From: Dactylonectria macrodidyma
Taxonomy: Eukaryota > Ascomycota > Sordariomycetes > Hypocreales > Nectriaceae
DNA length: 64,000 bases
Direction: 5' to 3'
NCBI GenBank assembly: GCA_020744425.1
Contig: JAGMUV010000030.1
Location: 124,001-188,000 of the forward strand
Notes under the pieces: model-generated
What the model was told of the DNA's origin: nothing
The model's input: the letters and a program-made list of their open reading frames with translations, nothing else
The model's database searches: none
Translations under genes and position numbers: made by a program
Shown: positions 1 through 9,654 of the stretch, piece after piece
Position numbering within the stretch: position 1 is the first letter of the stretch
Layout of the letters: the number at the start of each line of letters is the position of its first letter

Positions 1-1379
1 CAATTTCGATGTACCCACTAACGGCGGTTTGACTCAGGTGCTTGGTCATGAGCACGGAGGAGATTTGGAACTGGGTGCCCTGCCCTTTGACGACTTCCGC
101 CTGTTGCTGGCTCTGCTGTCGGAGAAGTTTCTTTGCCTCCTTAGCCATCTCGTTCCCCTCGCTTTCATGGAACTTCTTGATTGAAGCTATCTCGGTTGGC
201 TGCATGATAGACCCCAACAAGAAGAGGTTGGTGATAGGATACACATCCTTACTCGGATCGGCCGTACTTTGCTTCATGAGACGTATGTAATATCCCATTG
301 ACCTTTCGTAGATGAAACGAATGGAGTTGAGGGATTTGGGCTGTTTTTGGGCTGCGAAGATAGCCGAGCCGTGGTACCGGATCAGGCTTTCGGCGTTCAA
401 GTCCCGCTGGTGCCACCCATGCCAATATGGAAGCATTTTCTCACGAACATGGCCTAGAAGCTTGACGTGCTTCTCATCTTCAGTTTCCCCCTTGGCGAAA
501 TTTTCCTCGTTGTTGAGCCATTTCTGGATCCCCAATTCAGTTTCCAGTATAGATGTACCAGCCACAAGTTGAACAGCCCCCTTCCAGCTATCAGTACCCC
601 ACAGATCCCTCAGGGATTTGAGACAATTCCTGGAATTATCTGAGAGGTTCTTGCTCTTTGTATTGGGGTAGCTCGTAAAGTAGAAGGTCATGTTGCAATC
701 GATAAAGGGACACCACTGCATAATCTTTTCAAGTGACGTTGTCCAAAATTGTCCTTTGGAGTCCAAGAGCCTGCTCCGATTTGGAGACTCGTAAACGCTA
801 AAATAGAACCAACATTTCCGCGCCCCTAGTGCTTGATTAGCTATGAGCTTTAAGTGGAAGCCCGCTAGTGAAGGTTGACCTTTGTTCTGTGGGTGTAGAA
901 AGTCGTTTGTGGCTGTCAACACTTGGCATTCTACAGCACGAGTAGTTTTTTGAGGTTGTCCAGTCATATGCGCCTCACGTAGAAGTGTGACTTCATCTGC
1001 GACTTGTGTAGACCCTATATTTCCTGTCGTAGATGGCAAGGCCACAGGGGCGGGATGAGACGTTGGTTGGGGGATGATAGGCAGATTTTCGGAACCTAAA
1101 GCGTCTACATCAATTACGTCGCGGGTCTGGCACAACAGCTGCCTTTTTGCCACTGGACGTTCTTCATCTTGAGTGGGGAGAGAGCGTTTCCGAGTAGTCG
1201 TGGTATACTGCGAGTTAGCTCCTAATTAATAGGGATGTAATTAATTCACACTAACTGAATGCTCTGGTCCTGACCTGTCGTAGGTATTGGTGGGCGCCTG
1301 CCCTGAGGTCGGACTCAAGTTATTACCAGTCTGCCATGAAGATGACGTTGGCGTTGCGGTTATGCGTGCACCACCGTCC
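1..1379 (-). CDS. Unknown fungal protein, partial (3' end outside window), at least two exons
   Basis: The minus strand is open from position 1207 to the window edge, about 400 codons without a stop, and runs off the edge. An upstream exon (about 1379 to 1256) joins in phase 0 across a 48-nt intron at 1208-1255, which begins GTTAGT and ends GCTAACTCGCAG, a textbook fungal branch point and acceptor. The exon start at 1379 follows another acceptor-like TTAATAG, so more exons lie upstream and were not resolved. The protein starts Ser/Thr/Pro-rich, then is well structured with many Trp, Phe and Tyr (for example WCPFIDCNMTFYF and MLPYWHGWHQRDLNAE), and ends in a Gln/Lys-rich stretch. I do not recognise the family. 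There is no signal peptide in the part seen. Neighbours are transposon debris. I am fairly sure it is or was a real gene because of the long frame and consistent splice signals; its function is unknown. Confidence 0.6.
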
Positions 1380-1838
1380 CTATTAAGATTAGAGGGCGAA
1401 CTAAATCATGATACTAGATATTTACTAACCCAGAGCGTTGAACATGGAGGGTTGTATACTAGGGTACCCCTGGGGACATATTACCCTACACTATAGGCTT
1501 CAGGCTCAACTACGAATAGTTACCGTTGAGTTATCAAGGAGGTACTGAGAAAAAGAGGCTAGAAGAGCCAGAAGTAGACAAGTTGGAATTCAGGGCAACT
1601 CCATTTAGACCAATCGTATCCTTATTACAAACACACCAGCCAGGCGGTATTCGGCACCGGCGTCGCATAAATCGATGAGGCCACCGAAGCAAATCAAGAG
1701 TTCCGTTAATACGATTACTACCACCCCTAGCCACCGAGAAATGAGAAGGAGCCTACTCGCCGACAGTGACTGTAAGATAGACCTTGCCAGGGGGGATGTT
1801 CAAGCCGACGCCATCCAGAAGCTCTGTACCAGGCTTGG
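1380..1838. other. No clear gene; possible 5' exons of the upstream minus gene
   Basis: Short open stretches on the minus strand (for example 1534-1734) could be 5' exons of the gene at 1-1379, but I could not chain them with confident splice sites. Nothing else is supported here. Confidence 0.3.
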
Positions 1839-1988
1839 AAATCGATCGTATAGATCGATTCTGAGCCCTGATCGATCGATTTATATCGATCAACGCATCT
1901 GATCGATCGATATCGATCGAGCGGCCCTCTCAGTCGATCGATATCGATCGATCGTCAATTAAAATCGATCGACGATCAAATCGATCAA
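1839..1988. repeat. Cluster of ATCGAT/GATCGATC words
   Basis: About 150 bp hold many overlapping copies of the palindromic word ATCGAT, often extended to GATCGATCGAT, separated by 10-20 bp of other sequence. The cluster ends right at the stop codon of the hAT transposase remnant (1985). hAT elements carry short subterminal repeats bound by their transposase, so this may be the 3' subterminal repeat region of that element. That is an inference from position; no terminal inverted repeat was found beside it. Confidence 0.6.
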
Positions 1989-3675
1989 GGCCGGTCCTCC
2001 TTATCCATATCTACTGTGATTCTGCCAACCACTTGAAGAACTTGCCTCCAATTGTCACCTTCGAGAAGACCAAGAGGAAGACTCGGCTGATAAATGCCAG
2101 CTTTACTCCAGGAACGAAGGCATTGAGCCATGGCCACAACATGCCGTCGTAGGCGAGATCTGAGTGGCGTTACCATCCTCCCGCAACTACTGAAATCTCT
2201 CTCCGTTTCTGCTGAAGACGAGGGGATAGTAAGAAAGTCAACAGCCATATAAGACAGCCGGGGAAAGCGCACAACGCCGACGTCCCTCCACCAAGCAACC
2301 GGATCTGCTTTGTATGCCATGTTATCCACCGGTGGCTCAGATAGATACTGGTCCAGCTCGTCCTGTTCCGGCGACTCGATTGACTGCCTTGGTCGTTTGC
2401 TTTGTCGCCCTTCGGAGTTGGGACAAGTCAATGACCGACTAAATGCCAGTCGACGCTCAATGTAGTCCAAACCACTATTGCTCCCAATTGCTGAAGCGGC
2501 ATTGCAAGCTGCCTCGCGAGCCATGCTCTTGTACCTCTCTTCCCATACTCCTCTTAAGCTCTTCTCATACGTCTTCTTCCATTCTGAGGTTTGGCGAGAC
2601 GGGAGTTGGTTCCAAAGCCGCTCTAGAGCTCGCCATTTCTTGCAAGGGTGGAACACGACTGCCGCTACGTATGCGGTCGAGGTCAGCTTGCCATAATAGT
2701 CGTTTAACTTCTTCCACGCGAGCTTGATGTAAATCTTCAAAAGCCGCCGGGTTTTCGGATCCATATCATCAAACAATTGAATCTCTTCCATCATCTGGTC
2801 GTCATTCTCTTCGATTACCACTCCTTGAACTGCAAGCTCGAGATGGTCAAGGAGCATCTCCACCACCTGGAAGTACTCATCGAATCCTCCTGCGGTTGAG
2901 CGGAGACCAGCAACACCTTCACCCTGTAGTTGCTTTGAGGCAACCTTGAACGGTTGAAGGACCTTCTGAATCGCGGCAACAACCTTCCATTCCTCAAGCG
3001 AAAGCTTATCTTTCAGTATAGCCGATTTGTCTCGCTCTTTGCCGCCTTCGCTAAGCCATCGTTCTTCGATGGTGGACAGCATCCTGTTCAAAGCTGCACG
3101 TTTCAGCAGAGCGCGTGAGGCCATTGCCTCATCGGATTGCCAGCGAGTGCAGACGTTTTGAACCCAAGCATGGACAGGTTCGGTCGGGGCGGTTTGCCGT
3201 TGAGCTTCATAAAAGTCCTCGAGAAGTTGACTGCTCGTTCGAAGAGCAATGCCAATATTGTGTAGCTTACCAAACGGCCCAAACTTGCGGTACTTGTCCA
3301 CTTCTCGGCGTTAATCGTCTCGGGGACTGGGTACTGGTTCTCGCCCTCCTCAAGGCCTATTTCGAGCTCGAAGTCTTCCTCCATACTCGGCACACCGAAC
3401 TCGTCGTCGGTCGCCAGCTCGTTGATAGCGTCAGACAACTGGCGTTGCTCCTCTTCGGTCATGAAGTCCTTATCGCCCCAGTGAGCAAGCAGCTCGTCGA
3501 AATTATCTCGCTTGCTCCCGTACGTCATAGCTCGAACTGTCAGATTCAGAAAATGAGGGCCACAGCGAATGCGGCGCTCATGTTTGTCGAAATCGAACTC
3601 GGCAGCAAGCGCTTCCATTGCCGTATCATTGTTCGTAGCGTTGTCAAGTGTGAAGTACCCTATTCTGAAACGGAG
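1985..3675 (-). pseudogene. hAT transposase, 5'-truncated and frameshifted
   Basis: Two overlapping minus-strand frames together give the middle and C-terminal part of a fungal hAT transposase. The first (from about 3675) reads [12 protein letters not shown], then [19 protein letters not shown]. The second (from 3301) reads [12 protein letters not shown], a CTRWQSD block, and near its end the dimerisation region FLTIPSSSAETERDFSSCGR. The frame changes near 3300 by one base with no intron signals, so this is a frameshift. The BED zinc finger and N-terminal third are missing; the sequence breaks at about 3675-3690 against another element. It is a dead copy. The ATCGAT cluster directly downstream may be its subterminal region. 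Confidence 0.85.
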
Positions 3676-3684
3676 TACCATCCG

Positions 3685-3778
3685 GCACCACCTAATGGAC
3701 ACCCCCACCTAATGCACCACCAAAAATTTGACCCTCCCATACAAAATCCAAATATTCAATTGCACCGCATTCAGTGTT
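3685..3778 (+). repeat. Possible pogo/Fot-like element end at the hAT-integrase junction
   Basis: A short tract with twice-repeated CCACCTAATG, an A-rich run and CCCATACAAAATCC followed by TTGCACC resembles the start of the pogo-like elements at 10638 and 36404 (CCACCTACCGGTAA, A-rich run, CCCATACAAAATGC, CTTGCAC). It lies exactly where the hAT remnant meets the integrase-type gene. The similarity is partial, so the call is tentative. Confidence 0.35.
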
Positions 3779-4492
3779 CCCCCTGCCGACATATATCCAG
3801 ATGATGGCTCTCGAGTACGTGTCGATACAGGCGTAGATAGAGAAGCCGAAGTTCTTGAGCTTCTCGTACCCATCGAGAGACCACATGAAGTTAGGCCCAG
3901 GAACCTGGAAGTTCTTCCGGTGCTTCCAATCAGCAAGGCGTCTTTGTTCGGCCCGCTTCTTCCACTCTGGGTCCGTTTGGTACTCGCGATATAAGGTATT
4001 CTGGCCGACAAGGACGCCGGCACGGATGCGGACGTAATGGTATAGATACCCCCTGCTAAATCCTCTGATGCTTGAAGACTGACGGTCGTCTTGGAAGAGG
4101 AACTCTCTTGCTTTTTGAATAGCCTCCTGTCGTTCAGCCAGATCTCGGAAGCGCCGCTTCATGCCATGCTTCAGACGATACTCCTGCACAGTCCGCTCGG
4201 AGATCTCGATGCCGCGTCGCTTGAGATCACGGACGATGGAAGTTTCGCTATATCCGTATCGGTAGAAGTAGCCTTTGATCAGCTCGACGAAGGTGTTGGT
4301 ATCAATCTTTGAGTGAAGGGGGGAGTACTCCTGGGCACCCCATTCCGCTAACCTCCTTTTCAGGGTTCTGACGTCGAGTACGTGCCCATCGTCGCGGAGA
4401 TGGGCACATATAGTGTCAATGGATAGTCCTTCTCGCCGCTGCTCGAGGATCCAGTCCTTGACGCGCTCCAAGTCCTTACGGGGCCTCGGCAT
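3692..4492 (-). pseudogene. Integrase-core (DDE, rve-like) transposon protein, C-terminally truncated
   Basis: A 266-codon frame from ATG at 4492. The N-terminus (MPRPRKDLERVKDWILEQRR) and the following RTLKRRLAEWG and RTVQEYRLKHGMKRR segments look like two helix-turn-helix units. From about residue 200 the start of an integrase catalytic core is visible: MWSLDGYEKLKNFGF, then IDTYSRAIIW and YVGRGNTE. This WxxDGYxKL...IDxYSR pattern is known from integrase-core proteins of eukaryotic DNA transposons and related fungal proteins; the first catalytic Asp is probably that of LDGY. The core normally continues for another 150 or more residues; here it stops after about 65 with a low-complexity GGALGGGVH tail inside the presumed pogo-like end. 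The protein is therefore truncated, presumably by an insertion or rearrangement near 3700-3780. Confidence 0.7.
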
Positions 4493-5010
4493 TGTGCGGG
4501 ACGCAGACCAGGGATTCGAGATCGTGGTAGAGGTCGGAGTTCATACCTCCTTCAAGGCTTCCAGCTGCAATATCCCGCCCCCTCTGAACCGGCATTATCG
4601 GAGCTTCGGCGCCGATGGAATGGCATCAGCTCTGGTACATTGAAAACAGTGCGCTATCATATCAATACTGTAGCCCCATATAAAAACGCCGAAAGCCTAT
4701 GTGCGAAATAGCTCCAGTCATTTTCGTACATGGTTTTGTCACCCATGTGGTAATGTGCGACCGTACCCACCAGTACTCGGCTTCGGGAAGTTCCAACGCC
4801 GTTCATGCATTCTCGGCAGTAGTCACAATTCATCCAATCCAAACTGAAACTGGGTCTTCATCGGCTGTGGACATTTAGTTATGGGTTAAGAAGATGATTC
4901 CAATACCTAGCAAATAACTTTACTAGCTCGTTTACATTCAAACCAACCGATAACCCGAATTACCCGGCCGCTCCTGTAGGCACTGCGCTCGCATCTAAAT
5001 GCGTCCCAAT
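4493..5010. other. Intergenic, no gene seen
   Basis: Short open frames on both strands have no recognisable content. The left end should include the promoter of the integrase-type gene, the right end the 3' region of the secreted-protein gene. Confidence 0.4.
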
Positions 5011-5920
5011 TTAAGCACGGATGGCGCGCTTGAAGCCGCCGGAGATTACCTGGAAGCCCTGGCCCTGGCCCTGCTGGCGACCGTCTCCCTGGCGACCATC
5101 ACGACCGTCTCCGCCCTGGCGACCATCACGACCATCACGACCATCACGACCACCTCCGCCCTGGCGACCATCGCGACCGTCTCCGCCACGGCCGTCTCCG
5201 CCACGCCCACCGTCGATGACTGGATATCAAGATTAGCGAGAGTTATGAAAACGAAGCTGTGAGATTCTTACTCTTGACACCGGCACCAAACTTCATGCCG
5301 CCGTTGAGGAGGATGATGATGATATCGTTGCGGCTGACGACGTTGAAGATCTGGAGGATCTGGATCTGCTGGAGCTGGGTGAGGATGATGATCTGGTCGG
5401 CAAAGCTGGCCTCGCGGATGTTTCCGAGTTGGATGACGTCCTGCATGCCCATCTTGGCGACGAGGTTCTCGATCTCGCCGCCAAGGTTGTTGTCTTCGTC
5501 GTCTTCCTCACCACGGTTCTCCTCTTGGTTCTCCTCCTCTTGGTTCTCTTCCTCAGCGGGGGCCTCGGTCTCAGCGGGGGCCTCAGTCTCGGCGGGAGTC
5601 TCCTCGGCCTCGGCGGGAGTCTCGGTAGCCGCAGCCTCGGTCTCGGCGGGGGTCTCCTCGGCCTCGGCGGGAGTCTCAGTGACCTCCACGGCCTCCTCTT
5701 CCTCGGCTGGGGTCTCTTCGGGGGCGGCTGTCTCCTCGGCGGCTGCGTCCTCGGTGGCGGCTGGCTCCTCGGGGGCACCGGGTGCTGCTGCTGGGGCCGC
5801 ATTGATGACCTTGAACTCGCGGATAGCGTGCTCGGAGCGGCGCTGGGCGGCCGGGTGGAGGTCGACGGCGACGGCCGACACCAGGCCAGCGGTCATGAGG
5901 AGCATAGAGAGGGTCTTCAT
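5011..5920 (-). CDS. Secreted protein with acidic Thr-Pro-Ala-Glu repeats and a Gly-Arg-Asp-rich tail
   Basis: Two exons, 5920-5272 and 5219-5011, with an intron of 52 nt at 5220-5271 (GTAAGA at the donor, GCTAAT branch, CCAG acceptor); spliced length is 285 aa. I chose ATG 5918-5920 because it opens a typical signal peptide (MKTLSMLLMTAGLVSAVA); an upstream ATG adds 14 non-signal residues. After the signal comes an Ala/Glu-rich region with repeated ETPAEAEETPAE-type units (about residues 55-135), a run of E/D/N, then a hydrophobic Gln/Ile/Leu/Asn-rich segment (QIIILTQLQQIQILQIF, IIIILLNGGMKFGAG). Exon 2 encodes repeated GRDGRDGRQG-type units, then a short QGQGQGFQVISGGF tail. The layout suggests a cell-surface or extracellular structural protein; no enzyme domain is seen. 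The family is unknown to me. No transposon interrupts it, so it is likely a functional host gene. Confidence 0.8.
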
Positions 5921-6901
5921 CTTGTCGGTAAAGAGAGTGAAAGAGGTTGGATCGGTAATCAAAAGAAAGCTGAAACCAATTCAGAAAACGAGTGAATATG
6001 GTGTCGTGAATGGAATAAGAGCCCAGCTCTAGTAAAAGAAGGTAAGAAGGTAAGAGGAGAGTGTGTGTTGGATGATGAGAGAAAAGACTTTACAGCGAGG
6101 CCAAAGGGAGCATATTATACTTGCTCGACGAGTAGGAGATTGATGCCCATTGCCATTCCATCAGGTTTCTCTTTCGTTTGCACTGAGGGGTCCAAGTCAA
6201 TGCCAAGCGCGCCTCTCCACGGAACTGCTGCCAGCCGCGGATGAAACCGTCGCAAGTTCGGTGTGGCAGATCTCTCATCATCGGGGATTTGGTCGTCATG
6301 TACCATCAACATCGAACCGGCATCCGGCCATGCATCACCATAACTCCATCACCAGCATCCACCAAGCCGCACTCCCTGTCTCCCAAGGGCATATGCACTG
6401 TCGTCCCATCTTGTGAAACTTGGCGGTCTGATCTTGGGGGGGGGCAAAGGGGGCCTGTGCATTAACCTACCATGTACAATCCCATGGTCCTACCGGAGCT
6501 CCGGTAAGGGCGTTGCTAGTCAGCGCAGAACCCCTGATCAGGACGGATACGTTACAGGCATTGGGAATGAACCGATGCCAAGAGATCGGGGTAGCAAGTC
6601 GGTGCCTGGTTCGTCTGTAGTTGGTGTACGGTGTGGGAGAGAACCCTGGTCGCTTCTCCAACGCGAGATCGGCCGGCACCCGGAGAGAATGAATCCCGGT
6701 CTCGGGTCTCGGGTTTTACGGGAGGGTCTCTGAAGTTGAGAGTCAAGAACCCCAGTCTTACGTAGCACTACGCAGCACGCTTGCCATGGTGCAGGACCTC
6801 ATGAAACAGGAACAGACTGAAAGTTCCAAGTAAGCTTGTTTTTACCCATGACACTTGGTCAGCCCGACAAGTGTTGATTGGCGCTTGTCGTCCGATGATT
6901 G
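5921..6901. other. Intergenic; promoter side of the secreted-protein gene, no gene seen
   Basis: Open frames here are short and lack recognisable composition or splice structure. A G8 run lies near 6437. A phrase GTTCCAAGT near 6818 recurs at 7113 on either side of the small element at 6902-7112. Confidence 0.4.
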
Positions 6902-7112
6902 TACCGTATCGACTCAAAAGATTCGGATTGCCCTGTGGGTCTGAGTACCCTTGCAAACCCCCATTGATTGGCTAGTATGCCAATTTTATGGGGTTATCCG
7001 GATTGACGCACAACTGTCAAGCATTGCAGCTGGCTTATAAGCCAATTAGATGCTGCAGAACAGGGGTATCTGGACCCACGGGGCAATCCGAATCTTTTGA
7101 GTCGATACGGTA
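6902..7112. mobile_element. MITE of about 211 bp with TA-flanked inverted repeats (Tc1/mariner type)
   Basis: The left end (6902 onward) and right end (7112 backward) are inverted copies over about 39 bp with very few mismatches: both read TACCGTATCGACTCAAAAGA going inward. The outermost TA on each side fits the TA target duplication of Tc1/mariner-type elements. The interior has no coding capacity. It is a non-autonomous element; the autonomous partner is not in the window. Confidence 0.75.
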
Positions 7113-7152
7113 GTTCCAAGTGACGCAATAAAGATGATGATGGTGCGACCGT

Positions 7153-7727
7153 AGGTGGGCGCCTCAAGTCCGCCCCCCCCGCGGTCGCTCCGCTCCCTAG
7201 GGGGGTCAATGACTAGCAACAAGTCCCCTTGATTCGCAAAATTTGATACTTAACCCTAACCTTATTTTACTAAGAAGGGAGGTATCTTAACCCTAACCTC
7301 AACCCAGATTAATAACCCTAAGAATTAAAAAGCTAATATTAATATTATAATAAATAGTTTTTTATAATTAAATTAATTTAGTATATAATAAAAGCTATTT
7401 ATTAAATTCTGACCGGAATGAATTTCTCTTTAACTAGCTATTTATATATAAATCTTAGAATTTTGCTATTCATTGACCCCCCCTGTGACGGGAGCGTCTG
7501 GAGTGCTGGACCCAGGGTGGGGTCGATACGTAACTAGGGCGCACGGGGCAGGCCACAGGGACTATCAACGCGTCTACGCGTCTACGCGCCTGCCCGCTTT
7601 CTCTTTCCTCTTGATCGTAGTATTCTCGCAATACAGTGGCATTACCTCTTGAGTTGATCTCATCTGGCCCATGACACCCCCTAGGGAGCGGAGCGACCGC
7701 GGGGGGCCGGACTTGAGGCGCCCACCA
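7153..7727. mobile_element. Non-coding element with about 52-bp inverted repeats and an A+T-rich core
   Basis: GGTGGGCGCCTCAAGTCCG at about 7154 is repeated in inverse orientation ending near 7727, and the similarity continues inward through CGCGGTCGCTCCGCTCCCTA for about 52 bp. Inside the left repeat, AGGGGGGTCAATGA (7198) is matched by an inverted copy near 7468-7481, framing a 270-bp A+T-rich core that looks RIP-degraded. The core contains three TTAACCCTAACC-like phrases, reminiscent of telomere repeats but not in tandem. There is no coding sequence. It may be one compound element or one inserted in another. Confidence 0.6.
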
Positions 7728-7762
7728 GTATCACCTCTTGGCCTGGTGAGACAACCAAAGAT

Positions 7763-7920
7763 CAGCGCTGCTATCAATTGAATTCAATCAACGCAAAAGC
7801 AAAAAAGCGGGCTATCTAATTGGAGAACTTGAATTGATTACCCAATTCAATTCAGGTTATCCAATTAAAATACAATTTTTTTGCTTTTGCGTTGGTTGAA
7901 TTAAATTGATAGCAGCGCTG
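7763..7920. mobile_element. hAT-type MITE (158 bp) with perfect 8-bp target duplication
   Basis: The element starts CAGCGCTGCTATCAATTG and ends with the inverse; the terminal inverted repeat runs about 44 bp (to the AAAAGCAAAAAA run) with a few mismatches. CCAAAGAT flanks it on both sides (7755-7762 and 7921-7928). An 8-bp duplication and a CAG...CTG end are the hAT signature. It has no coding sequence. Confidence 0.9.
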
Positions 7921-7928
7921 CCAAAGAT

Positions 7929-8500
7929 TCATGTCCCCACACTACGGCACGAGACAGCCTGGGATTTGTAGTTGGCATATAGACCTTGAAAGTCAAGTTG
8001 CGTACCATCTGCACCACGGAATGGCGTGCATCCGGCTCAAGATCAGGACCAGATCGCGAGCGTTACTGCGTCGGAGGCTGCGAGCGAAACTCTCTATCTC
8101 ATGTTGTTCTGGGATTCTGGCTTAGGCCCAAATCCCGTTCTCAATCGCAACGCCCTGGCCACCTGCCCAGAATCAGTCGGTGACACTCCTATTCGCCGAG
8201 CAGAGATTACCGATTAAAACAAGTCCAAGACTGCCACTGGTATCGCGAGCCATCAAGAGAAAGCGTTTCTGTGTTCTTGGAGAGAAAGATGTCCAAATCC
8301 TTCAAGCCCCCATTCAGCGCCAGCGCTCCGAACAAAGCAAAACAAAACAAAATTGACCACTATTTTGTTTTGTTTTGAAATAATACAGGCTGATATTGAT
8401 TTGGTATTGATTTGTATTGAATATTACCAAAATGCTATCAAAGGCTTAGTAAGTCGGGAGACAGCCAACAATCATTGGATCTGTAAGCAACATACGTGCT
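7929..8500. other. No gene seen; one A/C-rich inverted repeat
   Basis: Nothing coding is supported. At about 8334-8379 CAAAACAAAACAAAA is followed after a short spacer by its inverse (TTTTGTTTTGTTTTG), able to form a hairpin; it may be a remnant transposon terminus linked to the hAT fragment downstream. Confidence 0.35.
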
Positions 8501-8731
8501 TCAAATTGCCCCATTTCCCAGCCAAAACTTGAGGCATATGAGCTTCTCGATTGTCAAAGCTTTCAAACTGCGCCTCTGCGTTGATACCGCCAATTTGCAA
8601 TGGCTGAACGTTCTCTCGCACTCACACGAAGTGGCCGGAATTGACAGTATATCGAAGGCCATTTTTGCTAGTCGTTGCAACGAATCCTGGTGCTGCCGCC
8701 ACCACTCTAACGGGTCCTTCACAGGTAACAA
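8501..8731 (-). pseudogene. hAT transposase C-terminal dimerisation fragment
   Basis: A 76-codon frame carries only the end of a hAT transposase: DPLEWWRQHQD, LAKMAFDILSIPATSCECER and TFSHCKLAVSTQRRSL. This matches the Cys-Glu-Arg-x-Phe-Ser dimerisation motif of hAT elements. The rest of the transposase is absent. It belongs to a different hAT family from those at 1985 and 21821. Confidence 0.85.
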
Positions 8732-8769
8732 CGGCCCCGAGAAGTAGGAAGTAAGCTCATCCTTCTGTG

Positions 8770-9654
8770 TTAAGTCCTCGGGCTTATCGTAGAAGTCGTC
8801 ATCGATGAGGTAACATGGCTGGGCCTGATGGTGCCCATCACCGCAGACCTGAATCTCTTCTCATCTATCGATTTCCAGTTTCTGCCGGGCTCTCTACTAA
8901 GCTGCTTAACTGACACGTCGAGGGAAATGACGATCGGTAAGTGGTCCGAATCGTGGTCGAGACCACGGTCTACCTCGCTCTTAATAACCCGATCGACCAG
9001 ACCGAGGGTGACCAGGCAGAGATCGATTGTTGTCTGCCTCCTGCCTTCTTCGTACGTAATAGTGCCCGGCGCCAGAGTGTTTGTGAGGTTATAGTCTTCC
9101 ATAATCTCGACGAGATCCTCTGCCTCTGCCTCTGTTCTAGAGACGTGGGAGCCCCCCCACAACTCATGGTGTAGATTGAAGTCTCCAACTAGTATCTGCT
9201 CTGCTTGCCGAGCCGAGTCGAGCACTCTTCGCAGTCGGGGTAGTACGCTTCGCCTGTTTTCTGCCATTTGGTCGGGGTTGTAAATGTTGTGGACCTTGAC
9301 CTCTCTCGTCTCGTCCCCTTGTCCTAAGGTTATCGTTACCGTACAAAGATCTCGATTGTGCGATTCAAATTGCCACTTTGAATGGTCGAGACGCTTGTTA
9401 ATATACAGGCACACCCTTGCTGGGCTTTCGCCCTCATCTTGAGGGTAGCATAGATGAAATTGATCCTTGGCCGGATGGTGTGTCGTGTCTGTGAAAGGAT
9501 TTGCCCATGGTTCTTGGATGGCTAAAATGTCAAATTTGATTTCCTTACGTTGTACTGTAGTATTGAAAGTGATTTCATGTGGCTCATTCACGGTTGTCGA
9601 CATCCATGTTGTCCGCTTGGTAGGTGCTGTGTAGTCGTGCCGAGTTTGCATCAA
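8770..9654 (-). pseudogene. LINE (Tad/I-like) ORF2 fragment: endonuclease domain
   Basis: The frame encodes the apurinic-type endonuclease (EEP fold) found at the start of fungal LINE ORF2: ILAIQEPWANPF (catalytic Glu), LVGDFNLHHELWGG (Asp/Asn pair), ITYEEGRRQTTIDLCL and DHDSDHLPIVI (catalytic Asp-His). The reverse transcriptase that should follow is missing on this side; the sequence ends shortly after the endonuclease at 8770. It overlaps the ORF1 frame (9584-10637), as the two ORFs of these LINEs often do. This is a truncated retroelement copy in minus orientation. Confidence 0.85.

Noticed and set aside
5259..6032. Long plus-strand frames (up to 257 codons) across the secreted-protein gene
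   Set aside because: They are antisense shadows of the GC-rich repeat coding region; the minus strand has the signal peptide, the intron and consistent repeats.
6413..6733. 106-codon plus frame
   Set aside because: No family features, no splice context, and competing frames on both strands of similar length.
7240..7320. Telomere-like CCCTAA phrases
   Set aside because: Only a few dispersed copies in an A+T-rich transposon core, not a tandem telomere array.
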